From NCBI RefSeq assembly GCF_030409235.1, contig NZ_JAUFPO010000005.1:1-64000 (forward strand): a DNA stretch of 64,000 nt. Direction: 5' to 3'. Origin of the DNA: Halomonas almeriensis. Its GTDB lineage: Bacteria; Pseudomonadota; Gammaproteobacteria; Pseudomonadales; Halomonadaceae. The notes under the pieces are model-generated. The model saw only the letters and a list, made by a program, of their open reading frames with translations, did not search any database and was not told the DNA's origin. The first letter of the stretch is position 1; each line of letters starts with the position of its first letter. A program made the position numbers and the translations under genes. Below, one piece after another: positions 32,258-48,809 of this stretch.

Positions 32258-32719
32258 TCACGAACCGAACCGCGGCACGATGCGCGCCTGATCGATGCCT
32301 TCGATGGGAAAGCAATATTCCTCGCCGTCGAGCTGCAACAGCACCTCGTCACCTTCAACACCAGCCAGCAGTCCCTGAAACTTGCGGCGCCCATCGAAGG
32401 GCGTGCGCAGCTTCAGGGCAACGCTGTGGCCGGCATAACGCTCGAATTGTTCGAGGGAAAAAAGCGGCCTGTCCATGCCGGGCGAAGACACCTCGAGCCG
32501 GTACTCACCGGCAATCGGGTCCTCGACATCCAGCACGGCACTGACCTGACGACTGATATCGGCGCAATCATCCACCCCCACACCGTTGGCATGGTCGATG
32601 TAGACCACCAGTCGAGAGTGCTTGCCCTGGGACAGATAATCGATGCCCCACAGCTCGAACCCCATGGACGTGACGACCGGCTCGATCAGCGCTTTCAGCG
32701 CGGTATCCTTGGTTGCCAT
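32258..32719 (-). CDS. rimP: ribosome maturation factor RimP
   Basis: Assists 30S subunit maturation. The 153-residue protein starts MATKDTALKALIEP and shows MGFELWGIDY near 19-28, the ISRQVSAVLDVEDPI segment and EVSSPGMDRPL near 77-87, all typical of the family. First protein gene of the nusA-infB operon. A terminator hairpin lies between it and the upstream tRNA genes, so its own promoter is expected at 32720-32840. Confidence 0.95.
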   Translation of the reverse strand: MATKDTALKALIEPVVTSMGFELWGIDYLSQGKHSRLVVYIDHANGVGVDDCADISRQVSAVLDVEDPIAGEYRLEVSSPGMDRPLFSLEQFERYAGHSVALKLRTPFDGRRKFQGLLAGVEGDEVLLQLDGEEYCFPIEGIDQARIVPRFGS

Positions 32720-32841
32720 GGAAGAAAGCTCCTACAGCCGTTGCATCAGGCACCTGGCCAGGAGTCAACAATGGAGTCAGGTGGCTGATGGGCGTTGTAC
32801 CGGGTCAGCTTTCGAGTTGCGTCGTCAAGCTGGCCGCTAAC

Positions 32842-32870
32842 AAAAAGCCCCTTCACAGGAAGGGGCTTTT
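32842..32870 (-). terminator. terminator between the tRNA genes and rimP
   Basis: Perfect 11-bp stem AAAAGCCCCTT (32843-32853) with AAGGGGCTTTT (32860-32870), loop CACAGG. It has T-rich flanks on both strands; in context it most likely ends the tRNA transcript on the minus strand. Confidence 0.85.
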
Positions 32871-32940
32871 ACAAGAAACCTGTATACCACTTCGGCATTA
32901 TTGGCATGCAAAACGCATTGCTGCATACCTGCCAGGAAGA

Positions 32941-33017
<77 letters not shown>

Positions 33018-33136
33018 TCAATCTAGGCCAGTGATTGTATGCCTGAAGCCTTCCGGCGTCAAGCTACAACGCTACCGCTTCGCCAATCCTGCTACTGAGG
33101 TCGAAACAGGGCAATCAGACCCTGTTCGATGTCAGA

Positions 33137-33223
33137 TGGTGCCGAAGGCGGGACTTGAACCCGCACGACCGTAAGGCCACTACCCCCTCAAGATAGCGTG
33201 TCTACCAATTCCACCACTTCGGC
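33137..33223 (-). tRNA. tRNA-Leu (anticodon GAG)
   Basis: 87 bases with encoded CCA and a long variable arm, as expected for leucine tRNA. The anticodon loop TTGAGGG gives GAG, within a five-pair stem CTATC/GGTAG that includes one G-U pair. Acceptor stem GCCGAAG pairs with CTTCGGC. It lies between secG and the initiator tRNA, as in Pseudomonas. Confidence 0.95.
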
Positions 33224-33249
33224 ATCAGGGGACGTCTGGAATCGGCGTA

Positions 33250-33612
33250 TCAGTTACCGCCTTCCTCCAGCACTGGCGCAGCATTATCCCCGCCATTATC
33301 CCCTTCGTCAAGGGTCGAGGAGGTATTTTGCTGCTCGATCAGCTGGGCATCGGGAATCCCGGTCTCGACTGGGGCTTCGCCCGCCTGGGAGGCCAGGTAA
33401 GCCAGTGCCAGGGAGGTCGCGAAGAAAGCCGCCGCCAGCAACGCCGTGGCGCGGGCCAGGAAGTTGCCACTGCCGCGGGAACCGAACACGGTCTGGGAAG
33501 CGCCGCCACCGAAGGAGGCGCCGGCATCGGCACCCTTGCCCTGCTGCAGCAGGATAAGGGCAACCAGGGCGATGGCGATCGCCACGTGGATCATGAGAAG
33601 AGCAACTTGCAT
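33250..33612 (-). CDS. secG: protein translocase subunit SecG
   Basis: Accessory subunit of the SecYEG channel. The 120-residue protein has two membrane spans (about 3-22 and 55-76) around the family motif QGKGADAGASFGGGASQTVFGSR (about 24-46), followed by an acidic, low-complexity tail. It is four bases downstream of tpiA and upstream of tRNA-Leu. Confidence 0.94.
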   Translation of the reverse strand: MQVALLMIHVAIAIALVALILLQQGKGADAGASFGGGASQTVFGSRGSGNFLARATALLAAAFFATSLALAYLASQAGEAPVETGIPDAQLIEQQNTSSTLDEGDNGGDNAAPVLEEGGN

Positions 33613-33616
33613 GGAT

Positions 33617-34366
33617 TCAACCTGCTGACTGACAAATGGCTAGGAAATCGTCGATCTTGAGAGAAGCACCACCGATCAGGCCACCATCGATATCCGGCTG
33701 GGCCAGAAGATCGGCGGCATTATCGGCCTTCATGCTGCCGCCGTAGAGCAGCGGCATGGCCTCGGCGAGCGCTTCGTCGTGGCTCGCCAGACGCCGACGG
33801 ATGGCGGCGTGCATCGCCTGGGCCTGCTCGGGGGTCGCGGTACGTCCGGTGCCGATGGCCCACACCGGCTCATAGGCAACCACCAGCTGCTGACGCTGTA
33901 CCGGGTCCAGCCCGGCGAGCACGGCATCCAGCTGGCCGAGCACCACGCCCTCGCTGCGCTCGGCATCGCGTTCTTCCAGGGTCTCCCCCAGGCACAGCAG
34001 CGGCCGCAAACCGGCCTCCAGAGCACGGCGAACGCGCGCCAGCACGGCGGTATCGTCCTCGCCGAACAGCGTACGCCGCTCGGAGTGCCCCACCAGCACC
34101 AGACTGGCGCCCAGCTCGCGCAGCATCTCGCCGCTGACCTCGCCGGTGTAGGCCCCGGAAGCCTGGTCACTGAGGGTCTGAGCCCCCACGGCAGCACGGC
34201 TGCCTGCCAAGGAGCGAGCCGCGGCCTCCAGGTAGGGGAAGGGAACCATCAGGGCAACATCGAGCTGCGGTGGCAGGTCAGCATCGCTCAGGGCCCGGCC
34301 GAAGGTCTCGACCAGGCTGAGGGAACCATTCATCTTCCAGTTGCCGGCAATCAGCGGCGTAGGCAT
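33617..34366 (-). CDS. tpiA: triosephosphate isomerase
   Basis: Interconverts dihydroxyacetone phosphate and glyceraldehyde 3-phosphate. The 249-residue TIM barrel has GNWKMNGS near 8-15 (catalytic lysine), VGHSERR near 92-98 (catalytic histidine), AYEPVWAIGTG near 163-173 (catalytic glutamate) and YGGSMKADN near 208-216. It lies between glmM and secG with short spacing. Confidence 0.96.
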   Translation of the reverse strand: MPTPLIAGNWKMNGSLSLVETFGRALSDADLPPQLDVALMVPFPYLEAAARSLAGSRAAVGAQTLSDQASGAYTGEVSGEMLRELGASLVLVGHSERRTLFGEDDTAVLARVRRALEAGLRPLLCLGETLEERDAERSEGVVLGQLDAVLAGLDPVQRQQLVVAYEPVWAIGTGRTATPEQAQAMHAAIRRRLASHDEALAEAMPLLYGGSMKADNAADLLAQPDIDGGLIGGASLKIDDFLAICQSAG

Positions 34367-34413
34367 GTGACATCCTCTTCAAGGTGGGCCGAAATGGTAT
34401 AGGAGCGGCTTTG

Positions 34414-35763
34414 TCAAGACAACATGTGCTCGACATCATCGGCCAGACGCCGGGCCAGCGCCTGGACATCCAGATGCGGTCGTCCCTCTACCATGACACG
34501 AATGAGCGGCTCGGTGCCCGAGGGCCGCAACAGCACGCGACCCTGGTCGCCAAGCTCGCTTTCCAGTGCGGCCACGGCGTCCTTGAGGGCCGGCTGCTCC
34601 ATCAGTGCCTTGGCATCGGCGCCAGCCGGCAGCCGCACATTGACCAGGGCCTGAGGGGCCTTTTCCAGCCCGCACAACAGCTGGCCCAGGGTCTTGTCCT
34701 CGCGCGCCATGATGGACAGCACCTGGAGGGCGGACACGATACCGTCACCGGTGGTCTGTACATGACCACAGACGATATGCCCGGAGGACTCACCGCCCAG
34801 CTGCCAGTCATGCGCGGCCATGCGTTCGATCACATAGCGGTCGCCGACCTTCGCGCGCTCGAAGGGAATGCCCATTCCCTCGAGGGCGGTGGCCAGGCCG
34901 AAGTTGCTCATCAGGGTGCCGACCACGCCGCCGCCCAGCTCGCCCCGCGAATGACGATCCCGGGCGATCATGTAGAGGATGTCATCGCCATCGATCTCGC
35001 GGCCATCGGCATCGACCAGCAGCACGCGGTCGCCGTCGCCGTCGAAGGCCACCCCGAGGTCGGCGCCCTCGCGGATCACCGCCGCGCGCAGTGCCGCCGG
35101 CTGGGTCGAGCCGACTTCATGGTTGATGTTGAGACCGTCAGGATTGGCACCGATCAGGCTGACTTCGGCGCCCAGCTCGCGGAACACACTGGGCGCGATG
35201 TGGTAGGTGGCGCCATGGGCACAGTCGACCACCATGCGCAGTCCGTGCAGATTGACGCGATTGGGGATCGTCGACTTGCAGAACTCGATATAACGGCCCG
35301 GCGCATCATCCACGCGCCGCGCCTTGCCGAGCGCACCCGGCGCCACCGTGGTCAGCGGCTGGTCGAGCATGCTCTCAACGCGTTCCTCGACGGCATCCTC
35401 CAGCTTGACCCCTTCGGCGGAGAAGAACTTGATGCCGTTGTCGACAAAGGCATTGTGCGACGCCGAGATGACAATACCGGCATCGGCGCGAAAGGTGCGC
35501 GTCAAGTAGGCGATGCCCGGGGTCGGCATCGGGCCGAGCAAGGCCACATCGACCCCCGCTGCCGAAAGGCCGGACTCCAGCGCCGATTCGAACATGTAGC
35601 CCGAAATCCGCGTGTCCTTGCCGATCAGCACCCTGGCCTGGCCCAGGTCACGCCGCAGCACCTGACCGGTCGCCCAGCCAAGCTTGAGCATGAAGTCGGC
35701 CGTGATGGGCGCTTCGCCGACGGTTCCACGGATGCCGTCCGTGCCAAAGTATCGTCTAGTCAT
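34414..35763 (-). CDS. glmM: phosphoglucosamine mutase
   Basis: Converts glucosamine-6-phosphate to glucosamine-1-phosphate for peptidoglycan and LPS precursors. The 449-residue protein begins [11 protein letters not shown] and has the phosphoserine loop [17 protein letters not shown] near 97-113, the metal loop DGDGDR near 240, and the C-terminal [15 protein letters not shown]. The ATG at 35763 follows AAGGAAGG and overlaps the end of folP by eight bases. Confidence 0.96.
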   Translation of the reverse strand: MTRRYFGTDGIRGTVGEAPITADFMLKLGWATGQVLRRDLGQARVLIGKDTRISGYMFESALESGLSAAGVDVALLGPMPTPGIAYLTRTFRADAGIVISASHNAFVDNGIKFFSAEGVKLEDAVEERVESMLDQPLTTVAPGALGKARRVDDAPGRYIEFCKSTIPNRVNLHGLRMVVDCAHGATYHIAPSVFRELGAEVSLIGANPDGLNINHEVGSTQPAALRAAVIREGADLGVAFDGDGDRVLLVDADGREIDGDDILYMIARDRHSRGELGGGVVGTLMSNFGLATALEGMGIPFERAKVGDRYVIERMAAHDWQLGGESSGHIVCGHVQTTGDGIVSALQVLSIMAREDKTLGQLLCGLEKAPQALVNVRLPAGADAKALMEQPALKDAVAALESELGDQGRVLLRPSGTEPLIRVMVEGRPHLDVQALARRLADDVEHMLS

Positions 35764-36619
35764 TGTCGCAACCTTCCTTGAGTACGGCCCAGGCCATGTT
35801 GACAGCATCCACGTGGGGCCCTACATCGTGGACGCGCAGGAGGCGAGCACCCCGCTCGACCGCCATGGCGGACAACGCCAAACCGCCCGACAGCCGCTCT
35901 TCCACCGGCCGTTCCAACACCTTGCCGATCATGCTCTTGCGCGACATGCCGACCAGAATCGGCAGATCCAGTGCCGTTAGACGGTCCATGTGTTTCAACA
36001 GTCGTAGATTATGCTCCACGGTCTTGGCAAAACCAAAACCGGGGTCGATCAGCAATCGTTCACGACGCAGCCCCGCCGCCTCGCAGGCGGCCACGCGAGC
36101 CGCCAGGAATTCGGCCACGGCCTCCTCGACCGGCTGATCGTAATGGGGCGCATCCTGCATGTCGCCCGGTTCACCGAGCATATGCATCAGACACACCGGC
36201 AGGCCCGTCGTCGCGGCGGCCCGCATGGCCCCCTCACGCCGCAGGTTGCGGACATCATTGAGCATGCCGGCCCCTGCATTGGCCACTTCATGCATGACCT
36301 CGGGCGAGCTGGTATCCACCGAGACCAGGGCGTCCAGGTCACGCACCAGGGCTTCGACCACCGGCATGACGCGATCGAGCTCCTGCTGAAGCGGCACAGC
36401 AACCGCCCCGGGACGCGTCGACTCACCCCCCACATCGATGATCGAGGCACCCTCGGCGAGCATTCGCTCGGCCCGACGCCGCGCATCATCCAAGGCAACG
36501 TGATGCCCGCCGTCCGAAAACGAATCGGGGGTGACATTGAGCACGCCCATGACATGGGGAAAGGAGAGATCCAGGCGGTGGCGGCCGCATTGCAGGGTGG
36601 AAGCGGGTCTGGTGAACAT
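35756..36619 (-). CDS. folP: dihydropteroate synthase
   Basis: Joins para-aminobenzoate to the pterin made by FolK; target of sulfonamides. The protein of about 287 residues has the signature [16 protein letters not shown] near 22-37 and [11 protein letters not shown] near 60-70. Three ATG codons stand in tandem at 36625, 36622 and 36619; the AGGA site directly abuts the first, so the third gives the best spacing and is used here. It lies between ftsH and glmM. Confidence 0.94.
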   Translation of the reverse strand: MFTRPASTLQCGRHRLDLSFPHVMGVLNVTPDSFSDGGHHVALDDARRRAERMLAEGASIIDVGGESTRPGAVAVPLQQELDRVMPVVEALVRDLDALVSVDTSSPEVMHEVANAGAGMLNDVRNLRREGAMRAAATTGLPVCLMHMLGEPGDMQDAPHYDQPVEEAVAEFLAARVAACEAAGLRRERLLIDPGFGFAKTVEHNLRLLKHMDRLTALDLPILVGMSRKSMIGKVLERPVEERLSGGLALSAMAVERGARLLRVHDVGPHVDAVNMAWAVLKEGCDND

Positions 36620-36709
36620 CATCATCCTGAGTAAAGCGTGGGGCCGGCGCAGCGACTGTGTCGCAGGGTGGCTCCGGCATTGACCGGGGCTGGGTGCAAC
36701 AACCCCAAC

Positions 36710-36734
36710 GAAAAAGGCGCCCCGCAGGGCGCCT
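36710..36734 (-). terminator. terminator after ftsH
   Basis: Perfect 8-bp stem AGGCGCCC (36715-36722) with GGGCGCCT (36727-36734), loop CGCA; on the minus strand it is followed by TTTTTCG. It separates ftsH from folP. Confidence 0.85.
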
Positions 36735-36760
36735 GAGTATCCATCGAGACGGGCGCCGGG

Positions 36761-38752
<1,992 letters not shown>

Positions 38753-38963
38753 GGGACTACCCTCATTGCAAGAATCCGTCGGCCGAATACGCCTAGTGTT
38801 TCGACACTACATCAGGGCACATGTTCAGTCAGGACCTGGCCGCTGGTCCACACCATGCCTACCTACTGTGGCATATTTGCCACGCCTTGTCCGGCCATTG
38901 ACCCATTAGCATGTATCTATCGATCTGGCCTTGCCCAGAGCCACCATCCATGTGCCGGCCGCC

Positions 38964-39647
38964 TCAACCACGGAACCCTTCCGCCAGCAGATAGACCTCG
39001 CGCGACCGCGCCCGCGAGGCTTCCGGCTTGCGGGTCACCACGCGCTTGAAATCCCCCCGCAGCTCCTTCAGGTAGCCATCAAAGCCTTCCCCCTGAAACA
39101 CCTTGGCGAGGAAGCTGCCACCCGGAGAGAGCGTCTGACGGGCCAGATCCAACGCTAGCTCGACCAGATACATGGCCTGCGGCTGATCGATTGCCGCCAT
39201 GCCGCTCATGTTGGGGGCCATGTCGGACATCACAAGGTCCACCGGACGTTTTTCCAGACGTGTCAATATCTCATCGAGCACGCTCTCCTCGGTGAAGTCG
39301 CCCTGCACAAAATCGACGCCGGCCAGAGCGTCCATCTCGAGAATATCGGACGCGATCACTCGCCCCTTGTCGCCCACCTTGTCGGCCGCGACCTGACTCC
39401 AGCCACCCGGTGCGGCACCGAGGTCGATGATCGTCATGCCCGGGCGCAACAGCTTGTCCTTGTCATGGATTGCCAGCAGCTTGTAGCTGGCCCGGCTGCG
39501 ATAACCATCCTGCCAGCTCTGCTGCACATAGGGGTCATCAAAGTGCTCTTTCTGCCAATCGTTGCGCGCTCGGCCAGCGCCACTCGACGAGGCACGCTTG
39601 CCCGACGAGTCCTTAAGCCTGGCGCGAGAGTCATGCGAAGATGCCAC
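38964..39647 (-). CDS. rlmE: 23S rRNA 2'-O-methyltransferase RlmE (FtsJ)
   Basis: Methylates U2552 of 23S rRNA. The protein has the SAM motif [23 protein letters not shown], and the [10 protein letters not shown] block with catalytic aspartate, plus the C-terminal [16 protein letters not shown]. The frame extends to 39704, but a GTG at 39647 with AGGTGA in front is a better start, giving about 227 residues. Even so the N terminus carries an extra basic, serine-rich stretch of about 25 residues before the conserved DWQKEHF. It is upstream of ftsH on the same strand. Confidence 0.92.
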   Translation of the reverse strand: MASSHDSRARLKDSSGKRASSSGAGRARNDWQKEHFDDPYVQQSWQDGYRSRASYKLLAIHDKDKLLRPGMTIIDLGAAPGGWSQVAADKVGDKGRVIASDILEMDALAGVDFVQGDFTEESVLDEILTRLEKRPVDLVMSDMAPNMSGMAAIDQPQAMYLVELALDLARQTLSPGGSFLAKVFQGEGFDGYLKELRGDFKRVVTRKPEASRARSREVYLLAEGFRG

Positions 39648-39829
39648 GGCATCACCTGTAACAATGAGCTGGATGACGGGCGTTAAAGCGAAGTCGGGAA
39701 ACAAAACAACAGAATGCCGACCGGGGCACCCGAACGCCCAGCATAATATCCCGATAATGCGGTTTCACTACGACGCGATACCCCGTAACATGGGCGCGCA
39801 GCGCGTCAACCGGGATGAATCAAGATACC

Positions 39830-40156
39830 ATGAGCTTGTCACAGGCACAAAAGAAAGCACTTCGCAGCATCGGCCACCACCTCGACCCCGTGGTCATGGT
39901 GTCGGAGAACGGCATTTCAGACGGCGTGGTCGCCGAACTGAACCGCGCGCTCACCGACCATGAACTGATCAAGGTCAAGCTGGCACTGCCCGAACGCGAG
40001 GACCGCACCGCGATGATCGAGGAACTGCTCGACGCCAGCGGCGCGGAGCTGATCCAGAAGATCGGCAAGGTCGCCCTGCTCTACCGCCACAACCCGCAGG
40101 TCAACCCGAAGCTCTCCAACATCAAACGCTTCGAGAATCATCACGGCCGACGCTGA
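39830..40156 (+). CDS. yhbY: ribosome assembly RNA-binding protein YhbY
   Basis: CRS1/YhbY-domain protein that associates with pre-50S particles. The roughly 108-residue protein shows LSQAQKKALRSIGHHLDPVVMVS, ELIKVKL, and the GKVALLYRHN motif near the end. The ATG at 39830 (MSLSQAQ) fits homologues; an in-frame ATG at 39815 is an alternative. It is divergent from rlmE and convergent with greA. Confidence 0.93.
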   Translation: MSLSQAQKKALRSIGHHLDPVVMVSENGISDGVVAELNRALTDHELIKVKLALPEREDRTAMIEELLDASGAELIQKIGKVALLYRHNPQVNPKLSNIKRFENHHGRR

Positions 40157-40193
40157 AGCCGCTAGCCACGAGAGGCGAGACGCGAACCCCACG

Positions 40194-40225
40194 AAAAAGC
40201 CCGCGGCATGACCGCGGGCTTTTTT
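40194..40225. terminator. bidirectional terminator between yhbY and greA
   Basis: Perfect 13-bp stem AAAAAGCCCGCGG (40194-40206) with CCGCGGGCTTTTT (40212-40224), loop CATGA. T runs on both strands let it serve both convergent genes. Confidence 0.9.
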
Positions 40226-40299
40226 GCTCGTAGCTCGTAGCTCGTAGCTCGTAGCTCGTAGCTCGTAGCTCGTAGCTCGTAGCTCGTAGCTCGTAGCTC
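40226..40299. repeat. heptanucleotide tandem repeat, about 10.5 copies
   Basis: GCTCGTA is repeated ten times without a mismatch (40226-40295), then GCTC. The array fills the whole space from the yhbY terminator to the greA stop codon, whose TGA (minus strand, 40298-40300) overlaps its last partial copy. No spacers, so not CRISPR. Perfect copies suggest recent slippage. Confidence 0.95.
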
Positions 40300-40770
40300 A
40301 GAGATGCTCCACACTGGAGATCTCGTACTCGACGTCGCCGCCGGGGGTGCGCACCAGCACCGTGTCGCCTTCTTCCTTGCCGATCAGGGCGCGGGCGATG
40401 GGCGAGGTCACGGAGATCAGGCCGGCCTTGATATCGGCCTCGTCTTCGCCAACGATCCGGTAGGTCACTTCTTCATCATTATCGAGATTGATGAGCTCGA
40501 CTGTAACACCGAAGATCACCTTGCCGGTTCTGGGCAGCTTGGTGACATCGATGACCTGAGCGTTCGAGAGCTTGCCCTCGATTTCCTGGATACGCCCCTC
40601 GATGAAGCCCTGCTGCTCGCGAGCCGCGTGGTACTCGGCGTTCTCCTTGAGGTCGCCATGCTCACGCGCCTCGGCGATGGCGGCGATGACGTTGGGCCGC
40701 GCTTCACCCTTGAGGTTCTCGAGCTCTTCGCGCAGACGCTGCTCACCGACGATGGTCATCGGGACCTTGT

Positions 40771-40774
<4 letters not shown>
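40298..40774 (-). CDS. greA: transcription elongation factor GreA
   Basis: Stimulates cleavage by backtracked RNA polymerase. The 158-residue protein has the N-terminal coiled coil with acidic tip [15 protein letters not shown] near 42-56 and the C-terminal globular domain ([19 protein letters not shown]). The start at 40774 (MNKVPMT) follows CAGGAG and overlaps the carB stop. The 3' end abuts the heptanucleotide repeat. Confidence 0.96.
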
Positions 40775-44001
<3,227 letters not shown>

Positions 44002-44058
44002 GGTGCTTCCCGCTGAAATAAGGTGACGGTGGCGACGTGTCTCGAATCCGGCCGAGGC

Positions 44059-45207
44059 TCAGGCCTGGCGAGTCTTCATCATCTGGACAAAGCGGTCGAA
44101 CAACGGCGACACATCCCGGGGGCCGGGGCTCGCTTCGGGGTGGCCCTGAAAGCTGAATGCCGGGCGGTCGGTGCGCTCGATGCCCTGCAGGGTGCCATCG
44201 AACAGTGAGCGATGCGTCGCGCGCAGGGTGGCCGGCAGCGTGGCCTCATCGGCGGCGAAGCCGTGGTTCTGGCTGGTGATCATCACCTGACCGCTGTCCA
44301 GATCCTGCACCGGATGGTTGGCGCCGTGGTGGCCGTGCCCCATCTTGACGGTGCGCGCGCCGCTGGCCAGCGCCAGCAACTGGTGGCCCAGGCAGATGCC
44401 GAAGACCGGGATCTCGGTCTCGAGGAACGCCTGGATGGCGCGGATGGCGTAGTCACAGGGCTCGGGGTCGCCCGGGCCGTTGGACAGGAAGATGCCGTCC
44501 GGTTGCATGTCCAGCACCTCGCGCGCCGATGTCTCGGCCGGCACCACGGTCAGGCGGCAGCCGCGCGAGGCCAGCATACGCAGGATGTTGTGCTTGGCAC
44601 CGAAGTCGTAGGCCACCACATGATAGGGGCGCTCGCCCCGGGAGGTATCGGCGTAGCCCTTGCCCAGCGCCCACTCGCCCTGGGACCAGTCGTGGGCCTC
44701 GGCGCACGACACCACCCGGGCCAGGTCCATGCCCTTGAGGCCGGGAAAGGCCCGGGCCGCTTCCAGGGCACGTGCCGCGGCGTCCTCACCCTCGGCCGCC
44801 TCACCAGCGAGGATGGCGCCATTCAGTGAACCCTTGTCGCGCAGCAGGCGAGTCAGGCGGCGCGTGTCGATATCGGCGATCCCCAGGACGTTGTTGTCGG
44901 CGAGGTACTCGGACAATGACTGCTCGCAGCGGAAGCTGCTGGCCAGAAGCGGCAGGTCGCGGATGATCAGGCCGGCCGCGGCAATCGCGCCGGACTCCAC
45001 GTCCACGTGATTGACGCCGGTATTGCCGATATGCGGATAGGTCAGGGTGACGATCTGACGGCTGTAGGAGGGGTCAGTGAGGATTTCCTGATAGCCCGTC
45101 ATGGCCGTATTGAACACCACCTCACCGCTGGTTTGCCCATCGGCGCCAATGGCGGTGCCGTAAAACACGCTGCCATCTTCCAAGGCCAGTATCGCGGGTT
45201 TGTTCAA
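44059..45207 (-). CDS. carA: carbamoyl-phosphate synthase small subunit
   Basis: Glutaminase subunit that supplies ammonia to CarB. The 382-residue protein contains [17 protein letters not shown] near 36-52 and a class I amidotransferase domain with the nucleophile in [10 protein letters not shown] and the HPEASPGP histidine/glutamate. The start is taken as the TTG at 45207 ([12 protein letters not shown]), because GGGAGGA precedes it at proper spacing and homology begins there; no ATG fits. E. coli carA also starts with TTG. Confidence 0.94.
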   Translation of the reverse strand: MNKPAILALEDGSVFYGTAIGADGQTSGEVVFNTAMTGYQEILTDPSYSRQIVTLTYPHIGNTGVNHVDVESGAIAAAGLIIRDLPLLASSFRCEQSLSEYLADNNVLGIADIDTRRLTRLLRDKGSLNGAILAGEAAEGEDAAARALEAARAFPGLKGMDLARVVSCAEAHDWSQGEWALGKGYADTSRGERPYHVVAYDFGAKHNILRMLASRGCRLTVVPAETSAREVLDMQPDGIFLSNGPGDPEPCDYAIRAIQAFLETEIPVFGICLGHQLLALASGARTVKMGHGHHGANHPVQDLDSGQVMITSQNHGFAADEATLPATLRATHRSLFDGTLQGIERTDRPAFSFQGHPEASPGPRDVSPLFDRFVQMMKTRQA

Positions 45208-45290
45208 TGCAACGTCCTCCCAGGTGAAAAGAGACAGCTCGCCAGCCACAGCACACGCACTCCGGGCCCCTCGATCAACAGCCGGCCCGT

Positions 45291-45338
45291 AAAAAAGCGG
45301 GACGAAACCCGACATGGAAGACCGGTTTCATCCCGCTT
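45291..45338 (-). terminator. long hairpin between dapB and carA
   Basis: Arms 45295-45309 and 45324-45338 pair over 15 positions with a single mismatch; on the minus strand the stem is followed by TTTTTT. It can end dapB transcription or act as an attenuator in the carA leader. Confidence 0.8.
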
Positions 45339-45452
45339 GTTGTCATTCGCTCGGAATGCTGGGCCGACGCAACAAGCGTTCGCGCGGCATATGCCGGCTG
45401 CCCGGCTAAAATTTGGGGGATTCTAAAGCATCCCGGCCATGACGACCACCCT

Positions 45453-47382
<1,930 letters not shown>

Positions 47383-47388
<6 letters not shown>

Positions 47389-48270
47389 GGCGTCATGCCG
47401 CCACAACAGTACGATCGTCGCCAGCACCACGAGACTGCCGGGCCACCAGACCCAGGAGAGGCTCGCGGGCAGGGTCACGAACAGCACCAGCATCGAGACA
47501 AAGGGCACCAGATAGCCATAGGCGGTGATTGTCCCGGGCGTCAGCACCTGGGTGGCCCGCTGCATCAGCCAGAAGGTCAGAGCACTGGAGCACAACCCCA
47601 GATAGATCAACAGCAGGCCATCGCTCCAGCGCATCGTCCCCAGCCGGACCGCAGGTTCCACCAGCAGCCCCAGCAGGCCGATCAGCGCGCCGCCCAGCGC
47701 CAGGCTCCAGAAAGTACGCACCGCGGCCGACGCCGACAGCAGCCCAGCGTTGAGCCCCCATTTGGACACCACCGGGTACAGCGCCGAACACACACAGCCA
47801 GCGAAAAAGACCGCCTCACCCCGGCCCAGCTGCATCGTGCCACCCCGCACCCGCGCCTCGGCCAGCGCCAGCCCCAGGGCCCCGAGGGCGCCCAGCGCCA
47901 GGATCGCCGGCAGCCGCCAGGCAAGTTGCTCGACGCGCAGCAGCACGCCGAGGCCATATGCCAGCAGGGGCACACAGACATACAAAGTAGCCATGGACAG
48001 CGCCGTGGCATGATGCGCCGCCCAAAACATGCTGCCGAAGAAGCCGGCCAGGCAGAGGCCCATCACGCCGTAGACTGCTAGCCCTTGCCAGGCAGGCACG
48101 GCACCCTGGCCCCGCAGAGCCAGCGGCCACAGCCCCACACAGGCAATGGCAAAGCGCAGCGCGGTCAGCAGCATGGGCGGCAACTCACTCATCAGCCCGA
48201 CGGCCGGAAACGACAGCCCCACCAGCACCGCCCAGCACAGCATACCCAGATGCGCGGCTCGCGCCGTCAC
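47383..48270 (-). CDS. EamA-family DMT transporter
   Basis: Inner-membrane drug/metabolite transporter with ten predicted spans formed by two EamA repeats (about 1-135 and 150-290). The 295-residue protein has the pattern LRFAIACVGLWPL near 37-50 and the matching LLLIYLGLCSSALTFWLMQRATQVL in the second half. The substrate is not predictable. It converges with the frameshifted lipoprotein gene and overlaps its end by six bases. Confidence 0.82.
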
Positions 48271-48273
48271 GGC

Positions 48274-48555
48274 TCAGTTCTCCCAGATGATATCCAGCAC
48301 CTCCTCGCCTGCCAGGCGTTCCATGTCACGCGCCACCAGGCCTTCGAGCTGATCCAGCCCTTCCTCGTCGAGCGACTCGACCGCGACGTGCAGCTTGTCC
48401 TCCTCGGGCTTCAGCAGGCAACTGCCTCTATCGAACTGGACCCGACTTTGCTCTGCCGACTGCTCGACCTCCTGATGCTGACCCCAGTGCTCGCAAAGCT
48501 GTCGAACCAGCTTGTTACCGGCCTCGGTGACGACTACCGCGCGTGAAATCGGCAT
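48274..48555 (-). CDS. DUF2218 domain-containing protein
   Basis: A 93-residue protein with the DUF2218 layout: a strand after the start, then KLVRQLCEHWGQH near 15-27, a central RVQFDRGSCLLKPEEDKLHV segment and a C-terminal helix ending in IIWEN. Function is unknown. The ATG at 48555 follows GAGGGGAG; an in-frame ATG lies at 48597. It is three bases upstream of the DMT transporter gene on the same strand, so likely cotranscribed. Confidence 0.65.
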   Translation of the reverse strand: MPISRAVVVTEAGNKLVRQLCEHWGQHQEVEQSAEQSRVQFDRGSCLLKPEEDKLHVAVESLDEEGLDQLEGLVARDMERLAGEEVLDIIWEN

Positions 48556-48754
48556 AGGGCCGCTCCCCTCGATATTTATCAGCGAATGGACTGACACAGA
48601 TTAAGACGCACGCCTCGCACAGCGCCACCCCAACTTCGCAGGCCTTGACCTCTCCCGTGGCGACCCTGTTCCGACGCCTCTTCGGCCTGCGCGCCGACGG
48701 CGGCCAGGGAAGGCAGACGAGCGGCCCGAGAGGTGAGCGAAACGACATGAAGAA

Positions 48755-48781
48755 GCCCCGCCTCCTTGCGGAGTACGGGGC
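48755..48781 (-). terminator. terminator after dnaJ
   Basis: GCCCCG (48755-48760) with CGGGGC (48776-48781), inner CTCC/GGAG, followed on the minus strand by TTCTTC. It lies about 30 bases past the dnaJ stop. Confidence 0.65.
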
Positions 48782-48809
48782 CTCTGGGCGCCATCTCGTG
48801 AACCTGGCC

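Noticed and set aside
40226-40299. CRISPR array
   Set aside because: The 7-base units are directly adjacent with no spacers and no cas genes nearby; it is a simple tandem repeat.
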